From positions 62,001 to 126,000 of the forward strand of contig CABUCM010000001.1 in the NCBI GenBank assembly GCA_902490005.1: a stretch of 64,000 nt of DNA, given 5' to 3'. The notes below the pieces were generated by a model. That model saw only the letters and a list, made by a program, of their open reading frames with translations. It ran no database searches and was not told the DNA's origin. This document shows positions 7,065 to 13,916 of this stretch, in pieces (the stretch's first letter is position 1; each line of letters begins with the position of its first letter). A program made the translations under genes and the position numbers. The DNA comes from an uncultured Ruminiclostridium sp. GTDB lineage: Bacteria; Bacillota; Clostridia; Oscillospirales; Acutalibacteraceae.

Positions 7065-7325
7065 TTGCCAGTTATATCAATGTTTGCAGGAATTAAAATA
7101 ACCATGTATTATGACGATCATAACCCGCCCCATTTCCATGCGGAATATGCAGGCCGAAAGGCTATATTTGATATTGTGGGCGGCTATGTAATCAGCGGGG
7201 CATTGCCCAGCCGTCAGTTGAAATACGTTCTCGCGTGGGCGGAAATGCACCAAGACGAACTAATGCAGAATTGGGAGCTGGCAAGGGCGGCCCAGGAATT
7301 ACATCAGATTCAGCCGTTGATTTAA
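7065..7325 (+). CDS. DUF4160 protein
   Basis: An 86-residue protein with the DUF4160 hallmark: PVISMFAGIKITMYYDDHNP, then HFHAEYAGRKAIFDI. Family members normally begin MPxISMFYGI, which supports the TTG start at 7065, with GGAGGAG seven bases upstream. DUF4160 genes are usually paired with DUF2442 genes, as here, and the pair has been suggested to be a toxin-antitoxin-like module. The conserved His residues of HNPPHFHAEY could bind metal. No activity is established. Confidence 0.8.
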   Translation: MPVISMFAGIKITMYYDDHNPPHFHAEYAGRKAIFDIVGGYVISGALPSRQLKYVLAWAEMHQDELMQNWELARAAQELHQIQPLI

Positions 7326-7341
7326 AAAGGAGGAGAAATAC

Positions 7342-7635
7342 ATGAATTATATACCTTCTGTTGTTCAGACTGTTGCGGGGGACGATTTCACCGTATATGT
7401 GTACTTCAATGATGGAAGCATACATCTTGCGGATATGAAGCCGCTGATCGCTGAGGGCGGCGTATTTGCAAAGCTGGCAGATGAAGTGTTTTTTCGGGAA
7501 CGTCTTACCGTCATGAATGATACGGTGGCGTGGGATATAAGCGGGACAAGAGACGAAACACAGTGTATTGATTTAGATCCTTGCCGGCTGTATGAATACC
7601 CGATTGTCGGCGATCCTCTGAAAGACGCTGTTTGA
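7342..7635 (+). CDS. DUF2442 protein
   Basis: A 97-residue small beta-rich protein. The pattern VVQTVAGDDFTVYVYFNDGS, ADMKPLIAEGGVFAKL and the LYEY end are those of DUF2442. AAGGAGG is placed before the ATG at 7342. It lies 16 bases after the DUF4160 gene, and this pairing is widespread in bacteria and common on mobile elements. Its likely role is to bind or neutralise the DUF4160 partner, or the reverse; this is not settled. Confidence 0.8.
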   Translation: MNYIPSVVQTVAGDDFTVYVYFNDGSIHLADMKPLIAEGGVFAKLADEVFFRERLTVMNDTVAWDISGTRDETQCIDLDPCRLYEYPIVGDPLKDAV

Positions 7636-7665
7636 TTGGGTAGCAGAGATTACGGAGGACGATCA

Positions 7666-8073
7666 ATGAACTATATCAAGTATCCTTCTGATGAGGCTGT
7701 GGAGGCCGCAATTAGGGACAAAGAACCAATGTTGATGTTGATATCTTTCGATGGGGAAACCGTCATTATGAGCCACATGGACGAAGCTGTGGAACACCAT
7801 GTGTTATTGGCAAAGGTGGGGCTTCCTCAAAGTGATATAGATAAATATTTCCGGATAGTGCTGGACGATGAGGGCGCGGATTGGACGTTTGTCTGTCCTC
7901 CAGATTATAAAGGCATTACCGATAAGGTAAGGCGTATTTCTGAGTTCTACAAGGACGGATTCGCCGCTATTTCAAAGGCTATGCTTGGAATAGGGTATCT
8001 AGTTGGTATCAATATTCCACGGCGCTACAGGCGGCATTTGGACGTTTTGAACGAGGACAGCACGATTGTTTGA
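7666..8073 (+). CDS. Unknown 135-residue partner of the zeta-like kinase
   Basis: The frame opens at 7636, but ATG 7666 has CGGAGGA upstream and is preferred. The protein (MNYIKYPSDEAVEAAIRDKE ...) is acidic, with MSHMDEAVEHHVLLAKVGL in the middle and a basic C-terminal NIPRRYRRHLDVL. It ends nine bases before the zeta-like kinase gene. By position and charge it could be that kinase's antitoxin, but it does not resemble the known epsilon or PezA antitoxins. The family is unnamed as far as I can tell. Confidence 0.7.
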   Translation: MNYIKYPSDEAVEAAIRDKEPMLMLISFDGETVIMSHMDEAVEHHVLLAKVGLPQSDIDKYFRIVLDDEGADWTFVCPPDYKGITDKVRRISEFYKDGFAAISKAMLGIGYLVGINIPRRYRRHLDVLNEDSTIV

Positions 8074-8082
8074 GGTGGAAAG

Positions 8083-8643
8083 ATGAAGATATACACGATC
8101 ATAGCCGGAGTAAACGGAGCGGGGAAGTCGAGCCTTACCGGGGCGTTAAAGGCCGAAAGAAACGATCTGGGGCAGATTATCGACGTGGACAAAATAACCG
8201 CTTCACTGGGCGGCAAAGCGATAGAGGGCGGCAAAGCAGCAATCCATAAGATTAATGACTGTATGGAGCGGGGAATCAGCTTTACGCAGGAAACCACGCT
8301 GTCCGGCGTGCGTACAGAAAAGACAATCCAAAAGGCGAAAGAGGCCGGCTATTATATCAGGCTGTACTATATCGGCATTTCCTGCGCGGAGGAAAGTATA
8401 AAACGCATTGAAAACCGGGTAGAAAAAGGCGGGCACGATATCCCGTCAGAAGATGTCCACAGGCGCTTTGCGGGGCGGTTTGAAAGCCTTGTAAGGGTTC
8501 TTCCTTATTGTGATGAAGTCGCCTTATTTGACAACGAAAACGGCTTTGTGGAGGTCGCGGAATATACCAATGGGGAATTGCTCTCCAAGGGGGATTATAG
8601 GCCGGGCTGGCTTCTGGAGCTGGCGGAGGTTTTGGAGAAATGA
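8083..8643 (+). CDS. Zeta-toxin-like P-loop kinase
   Basis: A 186-residue P-loop protein. Walker A is AGVNGAGKSS near the N-terminus, followed by the acidic IIDVDKI and the family-typical QETTLSG. The segment YYIGISCAEESIKRIENRVE with KGGHDIP and RRF is that of zeta-toxin-like kinases, which phosphorylate UDP-amino sugars in the well-studied cases. GAGGTGGAAAG serves the ATG. It is last in the RHH-DUF4160-DUF2442-p135 operon. Whether this homolog is a toxin or a housekeeping kinase of the element is unknown. Confidence 0.8.
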   Translation: MKIYTIIAGVNGAGKSSLTGALKAERNDLGQIIDVDKITASLGGKAIEGGKAAIHKINDCMERGISFTQETTLSGVRTEKTIQKAKEAGYYIRLYYIGISCAEESIKRIENRVEKGGHDIPSEDVHRRFAGRFESLVRVLPYCDEVALFDNENGFVEVAEYTNGELLSKGDYRPGWLLELAEVLEK

Positions 8644-8676
8644 GCGAGTAGCTTAGTACAAATCCAAACCAGCAAA

Positions 8677-8850
8677 ATGCCGGCTTTGAAGATGAAAAAC
8701 GTGATCCAGACAAAGGCGAAAGAGAATCAAAGACAATCCGGAGGCGATCAAAAATCGGTTAGTCAGAAATCTGACGAACCGAAAATTGAAAATATGCGAA
8801 CCGACGAAGAACTTTCCAAGCTGGCTGGAGTGTCCAGGGATTGTGATTGA
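8677..8850 (+). pseudogene. Fragment of a ParB-like/plasmid-maintenance protein
   Basis: The frame reads IQTKAKENQRQSGGDQKS, then SQKSDEPKI and ELSKLAGVSRDCD before a stop at 8848. The motif KAKENQ...GG...QKSDxxKI...ELxKLAGVSxDT is the central part of ParB-like or replication-adjacent proteins common on Firmicutes mobile elements. Both the N-terminal nuclease-like part and the continuation after SRD are missing, so this is a remnant, possibly left by a deletion joining this segment to the att end. Confidence 0.55.
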
Positions 8851-8963
8851 ATTACGATCCTGTTATGTAAGGGTACGTCGTTTTACCGTACACTTTGGTA
8901 TGAAATGTATCCGCTTTCCTTCGTTTTGAAGGTTAGCGGTGTTTTACCTCAGACCTCGGGCGA

Positions 8964-9108
8964 CTAAGTTTGACTTAGGCAGCCTAGTGAATCAAAGATA
9001 CTCTGGCATGGCGTCATTTTGACCACTTGCCAAAGGCGTATCGTGTTGCCCTGTTTTAGGATGTCACGCGTTCGATTTGGAATGGCGTCACTTTGGCCAC
9101 ATTCCAAA
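8964..9108. repeat. Two related palindromic repeats near the element end
   Basis: ATGGCGTCAnTTTGrCCAC occurs at about 9008-9026 and 9081-9100 with two differences in 19. Copy 2 is framed by perfect arms TTTGGAATG/CATTCCAAA (9076-9108), copy 1 by imperfect arms (9004-9032). A smaller palindrome CTAAGT-TTG-ACTTAG is at 8964-8978. No gene is supported in 8851-9256. They may be recombinase or excisionase binding sites. Confidence 0.5.
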
Positions 9109-9210
9109 TTTGTATGTTGGTTGCCTTTGCGTTCGCCATACAGGGTGAGCGTATTTGGCGGCGGAAAATTCCGCTGTGAGGTTTTAGCCATGCAGGGCGA
9201 AAAGGGCAAC

Positions 9211-9240
9211 AAAAAAAGCCGGGGGCGTAAACCCTCGGCT
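9211..9240 (-). terminator. Rho-independent terminator for the coiled-coil gene
   Basis: Read leftward, AGCCGAGGG and CCCCCGGCT form a stem followed by a run of seven T. It ends transcription of the gene at 9257-9556. Confidence 0.75.
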
Positions 9241-9256
9241 TAAAATCTATATAAAA

Positions 9257-9556
9257 TTAACCGGCCTTTGCTTCCAGAGCTTCCAAGCGTTTTTCCAACT
9301 GCTCAACTTTTCTTTCAAGTTCCCATTGCTTTTCATGGGCCAGCTTGTAGCCGTCGAACAGGGAATCAATGCGTTTGGAAACATCGTTTTCAATCTTAAT
9401 GTTAATGCGGGTTTCAGATTCTTTAATTTTAGAATCCATCATTTCAATAAGTGTATCCGTTTGCTGCTGCATGACCTCTAAAATATCATCACGCTGTTTT
9501 TCTAACTTGGAACCAATCAACTGTGCAATTGCCTGTAAATCATTCTGATCTAGCAT
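9257..9556 (-). CDS. Coiled-coil protein of unknown function (99 aa)
   Basis: Nearly the whole protein is heptad-rich: KLEKQRDDILEVMQQQTDTL and WELERKVEQLEKRLEALEAK. The start ATG at 9556 is preceded by AAGGTGG. Short coiled-coil proteins of this type are frequent close to the ends of Firmicutes integrative elements. It is followed by its own terminator. No partner or enzymatic function is visible. Confidence 0.75.
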   Translation of the reverse strand: MLDQNDLQAIAQLIGSKLEKQRDDILEVMQQQTDTLIEMMDSKIKESETRINIKIENDVSKRIDSLFDGYKLAHEKQWELERKVEQLEKRLEALEAKAG

Positions 9557-9713
9557 ATTTTCACCACCTTACCCCTATTTTAGCACAAGCCCGGCTGTGA
9601 TTCAATGAAAATTTATGGAGCGGGATAGATAAACAGAAAACAAAATCGGACAAATTGAGGGGGGCGGGTTCTCTTTTGCAGCCGTGGAATACCGTCCCAC
9701 AATGATATAAAAA

Positions 9714-9748
9714 TAATAGCCGCCCTGTCAGCAGCAGAAGCGGCTATC
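9714..9748. terminator. Hairpin with A/T flanks
   Basis: ATAGCCGC and GCGGCTAT form an eight-base-pair stem around CCTGTCAGCAGCAGAA, with A-runs on the right and ATAAAAATA on the left. No adjacent supported gene needs it on the plus strand; it may mark a lost gene. Confidence 0.4.
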
Positions 9749-9986
9749 AAAAAAATAAGGGAACTTGGTCTTTAAAAATATTATACCACAAGTGCTCGGT
9801 TAAGTCAATCAATAGGCATGGTGAAGCGGGCGCTTTCTGGTGCTTATTTTTGGTGTTTATTTGGTGTTTATTTTTACAAAAACAAGCCAAAAGAAACGAA
9901 TGTTCGCAAATCTGAAATTTTAAAAAATCGCATGATACCGCCATTTATCGCACTTTACAAATGTGCGCAAAAGTCGTTTTGGAGAA

Positions 9987-10009
9987 TTCAAGTCCCTTCG
10001 CTCGCACCA
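9987..10009. other. Probable attachment-site core (3' end of a tRNA-Leu gene)
   Basis: From TTCAAGT (T-loop) through CCCTT (T-stem) and CGCTCGC (acceptor strand) to A-CCA, the 23 bases have the exact layout of a tRNA 3' end, and the acceptor sequence fits bacterial tRNA-Leu. The bases before the T-loop do not complete the T-stem, so this is a duplicated end, as expected at one border of an element that integrated into a tRNA gene. The intact tRNA would lie beyond the left edge. Confidence 0.5.
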
Positions 10010-10030
10010 TAACAAAAGATAAACTTTGAT

Positions 10031-10068
10031 ACAAAAATAGCCTTCTATATTTAGAAGGCTATTTTTGT
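10031..10068. terminator. Strong bidirectional terminator
   Basis: ACAAAAATAGCCTTCTA and its complement around TAT/TT form a long perfect stem with A- and T-runs. It probably belonged to the tRNA or gene flanking the insertion site. Confidence 0.75.
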
Positions 10069-10287
10069 ATTTATGCGAAAAAACCCGTAAAACAAAGCTT
10101 TCAGCCTATGGGGTATTTTTTGAGGCTGTACGCCAGCACCCGAAATCCGCCGTCCGCGGTTGTGCTTTCTCGTGTAGGAACGCTTACGAGGCTACATGAA
10201 TGGCCCCTCATTGTGTGACTGTACAGAAAATGGGGAAACGCTAAAAAGTATTCGGCTCTACCGTTCCTCAAAAATATCTGAACATTT

Positions 10288-10323
10288 TAGCGCCAGCCAT
10301 TTTTGTCGGTTGGCGCTATTTTT
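10288..10323 (+). terminator. Terminator-like hairpin in a decayed region
   Basis: TAGCGCCAGCC and GGTTGGCGCTA pair with one G:T/A:G mismatch and are followed by TTTTTAT. The region 10069-10340 holds no gene I can support. Confidence 0.55.
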
Positions 10324-10339
10324 ATACTCTCTCGAAAGG

Positions 10340-10573
10340 CTATCTGCAATCCCCGCAGATTATATTGACCTCTCTCGTTTCCCAGATGATGGTGCTACAG
10401 CAGGGGCATATATTTAAAAGCGTAGCCGCCAGTTCCTTGATAGGTCGGTCAAGACATTCGGCACAGAGATTGATTTGCCAATACTTCTCGCCGCATCCGT
10501 CATCAATGTCTTTTTGGATTTCTGTGGCTGGCAGGACTGCAAGGTAAAGCTCATAAAGGGACGGGGAAATTCT
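10340..10573 (-). pseudogene. Zinc-ribbon protein remnant
   Basis: The minus frame ending at TAG 10340-10342 encodes three Cys pairs in order: LCAEC, ICPCC and IICGDC, with KYWQIN before and ELAATLL between them. This is a zinc-ribbon layout. There is no start codon before the upstream stop at 10574-10576, so it is probably a broken gene. Family unknown. Confidence 0.4.
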
Positions 10574-10712
10574 TTAAAGGAATTGATTTTTAGTGTCATT
10601 TCCATTATAATAATTGGTATAATTTGGTTACTGGTTGTGGCATGCCGAAATGTTATTCCCTGGTGAAAATATGTGGGATTGGCCACAACATATGTAGACG
10701 GCGGGGAAGTAA

Positions 10713-10878
10713 ATGATGAATAAGCCTGACTTTATTGCGGCGCTTGTTACAGTCAGGATTATGAAAGATAAAAACGAGTAAAGTAGCCGATATATTCATA
10801 GAGATTCCGACGGGGAATTTTGGGAGAAACGAAAGAATCACTCTTACAGGGCTTGGCGTTTTTGAGGCCCGAATTTAG
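10713..10878 (+). pseudogene. HU-family DNA-binding protein pseudogene
   Basis: ATG at 10713/10716 gives MNKPDFIAALVTVR, the HU start pattern (MNKxELIxxV). It hits a stop after KDKNE. One frame over, VADIFIEI...RITLTGLGVFEARI continues with the HU pattern (LTGFGTFEVR) and stops at 10876. The gene thus carries a frameshift and a premature stop and lacks the DNA-binding arm. HU genes of this type often accompany phage or ICE DNA. Confidence 0.55.
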
Positions 10879-10888
10879 AAAAAAGACT

Positions 10889-10913
10889 GTATTCCGCGCG
10901 AGCGTGGGAATAC
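10889..10913 (+). promoter_or_regulatory. Inverted repeat before the surface-protein gene
   Basis: GTATTCC (10889-10895) and GGAATAC (10907-10913) form a 7-11-7 inverted repeat 31 bases before the ATG at 10944. It may be an operator or a leader hairpin. No clear -35/-10 pair is seen beside it. Confidence 0.35.
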
Positions 10914-10943
10914 AAAATACAATAAACGGCGAAGGAGGCTTTT

Positions 10944-13916
10944 ATGATAAAAAGAAAAAAGGATAAAAAAATAGTGCGTATGGCACCTCTGCTGCTTTGC
11001 TGTACGATTATATTCAGTTCTATCAATCTCCTTGCTTTTAGTGATAGCATGTCAGTGAATGCTAACGGACTGTGTTCCCATCATCCTGAGCACACGGTAG
11101 AGTGTGGCTACTCAGAAAGAATAGAGGGAACGCTGTGCTCCCACGAGCATTCGGAGGAATGCTATACACGGATCAAGAGTTGTGTCCATGTGCACACAGA
11201 GGAGTGCTCGCTGGCAAAGGAACCGGAAACAGCCGAAGGCGCTGAGAAATCGGAGGCGATAGTGCCGGCTGCGGCGGATGCCGAATCCTACGGGAATCCG
11301 GAGCCGGCCGGGTGCTCTCATGTCTGCTCGGCAGAAGCAGGCTGCATGACTGAACAGACCGTTTGCGTCTATGAGACAGGCGAGCGTGATAAAAGCTTCG
11401 GTTATACTGCGGCCATAGAAAGCTTCTGCAATTTCGTCTGTTCCCTTTGCCCGATTCAGGCGCGCGTCGATGCGCTGCCCGGGCCGGAAGAAATCAACGC
11501 CATGGACGAGGCGGCGCAGGCGGAAGTTCAGAAAGAAATATCCAGCCTTTACGAAATAATCGCAGAGCTGGATGAAGATAGCAAAAATAGTCTTGATCTG
11601 TCAAAGTTGACGGCCATATATGCATCTGCCGTCGAGGGCAAGAAGCTTATTGACGTAGGAAGTGCAATTCTGAAGGGCTGGAACTGGATGATTGCGAAGG
11701 AAAGCGACACCCACTTCATACTGCGGGTGCCCGGCGTGACCGAGGGTACGCCGTTGCCTCTTGAGAATAAGGCGCATTCTGCACAGTCTTTTAAAGGTAT
11801 TTTTGGCGGCTTGGAGTTTTCCGTAACTGTAGATGGCGCGAATATCCTTGCGGGCCAGAATGTTTCCAAGTTGAATAACTGGAATGCTTACGAAACAACC
11901 AGTATTATAGACGCCGCCCAAAAGAACAATGGAAATGTTCCCCCGGGAACGTATGATATGATCATAGATTTGACAGATTTGGGCGGTGCTATTACCGGCT
12001 CGGAAGCAGGTATCAAGCATTGGAATGAAGTGAGCTTTGCCGACGGCAGCACGGCCTTTACCCTGACGGTGGTTTTGGGGCCTGAATCCGGCGACGATTC
12101 GCAGTTTACCCCATACACGATTCAGACGGTTAGCCCGAGCAATGTCAATTTCACGCTGTTTGATTACTGGGTGGATCAACAGACCTCCCACGACCACCCT
12201 GATGATGGAAGAAAGAATATCCGGGTAATCCCTACCTGCAGCAACCCCGCCTGTATTGGTGAGCATGAAAAAGTGAAAGCGCATGCAGAGTCGTTTTACA
12301 GCAGCGGTATCAATCAAGGCCACGCCGTCGTGTTTGGCCCAAACGGGCATCGGGAAGATAGAAATGAAGTTTTGGGCGACTGGAATTCCCCTACCGGTGC
12401 AGGCGGCGCTTCGCTGGGAATTGTGGCGAAGCAGCTGAATGATGATGGATATCCGGTCTTAGATTTGGATCAGGATGAAATTAATACAAAAGACTTAGTG
12501 AAGGGACGAAATGCAAAGGAATCGCTGGAATATCTGTTTTCTCTCGAGGAAAGCGATTCAAAAGCCGTTTATCCTAATGCAAATGGCCTGTTGAAGATCG
12601 ATCCGGATACAGGCAACTATATGTACAGCAGCTATGAAAATTTTGCCTCCTATTTTGAGGAGGAAAATACATTCAAGGTATACGAAAAACCGGCGGTGGT
12701 GGGCGGAGGCTCGGAAACGGGACAATTTTTCCCGTTCAATAAGCCTTCTCAGGTGTTTACCATTGATGATACGAATGGATTCCAGGAAAAGGTGATGAAG
12801 GACGCGGAAGGGAATACGGTAGACAAAAAAGGGAATCCGTATCGGCCGGACGGTGGGCAAGACGCCTTCTTCAACCACTATTTTGGCATGACCATGGAGG
12901 TGGTGTTCCAGCAGCAGCCCAAGGGAAAAATCAGTAACGCTGCGAACGCGAAGGACATGGTCTTTAAGTTCACCGGGGACGACGACGTATGGATTTTCAT
13001 CGACGATGTGCTGGTGGCCGACCTTGGCGGCATCCATGCTGCCTTGAGCGTGGAGATCAACTTCGCCACCGGCGGTATCGTGATCGACCGGAAAGATCAG
13101 TTCAGTAACACGCAGTCCAAGACACGGGTTACGTCTACCATCAAAAAACAGTTTGAGGAGGCTTTGGGGGAGAATAATTTCAACGCCGCCGATTTTAAGG
13201 GCGATACCTTTGCGGACAACACTGTTCACGAGCTGAAAATGTTCTATATGGAGCGGGGTAATTTTGCCTCTAACCTGGAGTTTTCTTTCAACCTTGTAGA
13301 GCCGCGGTTCAGCCATATCGCCAAGGTGGACCAGAAGGGCGACCCCCTGGGCAGAGTGGAGTTTGAACTGTATGAGGCGAATACTGATTTTAAGGTAGCC
13401 GAGGACGCCGATGCCATTGCCACCCTCACCACAAGGGAAAACGGCTCTGTAGATTTGGTCACATATGATGGGGAGGGTAAGCCTATCCCCATTGTGTTCG
13501 AGCCGGATAAGAACTATGTGCTGCGCGAGGTCAAGACCCTGGACGGCTTTGTGACCACCGGCGATATCCATCTGGAATATGATGAAAATGTTGGTATGCT
13601 GCAAGTGCACAACCAGTGGGAGAACGGCGCTACAGCGGGCTTTGAAGCGCTAATTACCCAGACCGCAAACATGAAATATCCCGATGGCGGAGACGCCAGC
13701 ATGGAGGGACAGGAGGGACTGATCCTCGCCGTCCCCCTGTTCAACCCGATCCACAAGGGCGGAGGGGCGACACAGGGGTGGCGGCCACTGTACGGCTCCG
13801 TGACAAATGGCTTCCATATGGTAGAGGTGGATACGGAGGATAAAGAGGGTTATCAGAAAGCGGTTCTGGCGGCGGCCCTGCGCCAGTTGGAAGACCCCAA
13901 AAACGAGCATTGGTAG
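10944..13916 (+). CDS. Surface protein, N-terminal part (fibro-slime, SpaA domains), frameshifted
   Basis: GAAGGAGG precedes the ATG. A signal peptide (RMAPLLLCCTIIFSSINLLA) spans residues ~12-42. A Cys/His-rich repeat zone follows (~44-145; CSHHPEH, CSHEHSEEC, CVHVHTEEC). A fibro-slime domain is recognisable near residue 675 (GDDDVWIFIDDVLVADLGG) and a SpaA/prealbumin-like domain near 788-885 (VDQKGDPLGRVEFELYEA). The frame stops at 13914-13916 without a wall anchor, while the next frame carries the anchor but no signal peptide. The two are almost certainly one ~1650-residue adhesin gene broken by a one-base frameshift close to 13908-13912. Confidence 0.85.
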   Translation: MIKRKKDKKIVRMAPLLLCCTIIFSSINLLAFSDSMSVNANGLCSHHPEHTVECGYSERIEGTLCSHEHSEECYTRIKSCVHVHTEECSLAKEPETAEGAEKSEAIVPAAADAESYGNPEPAGCSHVCSAEAGCMTEQTVCVYETGERDKSFGYTAAIESFCNFVCSLCPIQARVDALPGPEEINAMDEAAQAEVQKEISSLYEIIAELDEDSKNSLDLSKLTAIYASAVEGKKLIDVGSAILKGWNWMIAKESDTHFILRVPGVTEGTPLPLENKAHSAQSFKGIFGGLEFSVTVDGANILAGQNVSKLNNWNAYETTSIIDAAQKNNGNVPPGTYDMIIDLTDLGGAITGSEAGIKHWNEVSFADGSTAFTLTVVLGPESGDDSQFTPYTIQTVSPSNVNFTLFDYWVDQQTSHDHPDDGRKNIRVIPTCSNPACIGEHEKVKAHAESFYSSGINQGHAVVFGPNGHREDRNEVLGDWNSPTGAGGASLGIVAKQLNDDGYPVLDLDQDEINTKDLVKGRNAKESLEYLFSLEESDSKAVYPNANGLLKIDPDTGNYMYSSYENFASYFEEENTFKVYEKPAVVGGGSETGQFFPFNKPSQVFTIDDTNGFQEKVMKDAEGNTVDKKGNPYRPDGGQDAFFNHYFGMTMEVVFQQQPKGKISNAANAKDMVFKFTGDDDVWIFIDDVLVADLGGIHAALSVEINFATGGIVIDRKDQFSNTQSKTRVTSTIKKQFEEALGENNFNAADFKGDTFADNTVHELKMFYMERGNFASNLEFSFNLVEPRFSHIAKVDQKGDPLGRVEFELYEANTDFKVAEDADAIATLTTRENGSVDLVTYDGEGKPIPIVFEPDKNYVLREVKTLDGFVTTGDIHLEYDENVGMLQVHNQWENGATAGFEALITQTANMKYPDGGDASMEGQEGLILAVPLFNPIHKGGGATQGWRPLYGSVTNGFHMVEVDTEDKEGYQKAVLAAALRQLEDPKNEHW

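Noticed and set aside
10365..10686. Several plus- and minus-strand frames in the strip before the adhesin
   Set aside because: None has both a ribosome site and a recognisable domain; only the zinc-ribbon and HU remnants are supported.
11601..12350. 249-codon minus-strand frame within the adhesin gene
   Set aside because: It lies wholly opposite a gene with clear domains, has no ribosome site, and shows no recognisable protein pattern; it is a shadow of codon bias.
12558..13610. 350-codon minus-strand frame within the adhesin gene
   Set aside because: Same reason: it is complementary to the fibro-slime and SpaA coding region and lacks a ribosome site and domain signal.
13890..13910. Programmed -1 frameshift signal at CCCAAAAAC
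   Set aside because: The heptamer is not in the phase required for a canonical X-XXY-YYZ slip, so a simple indel is the preferred explanation; kept only as an alternative.
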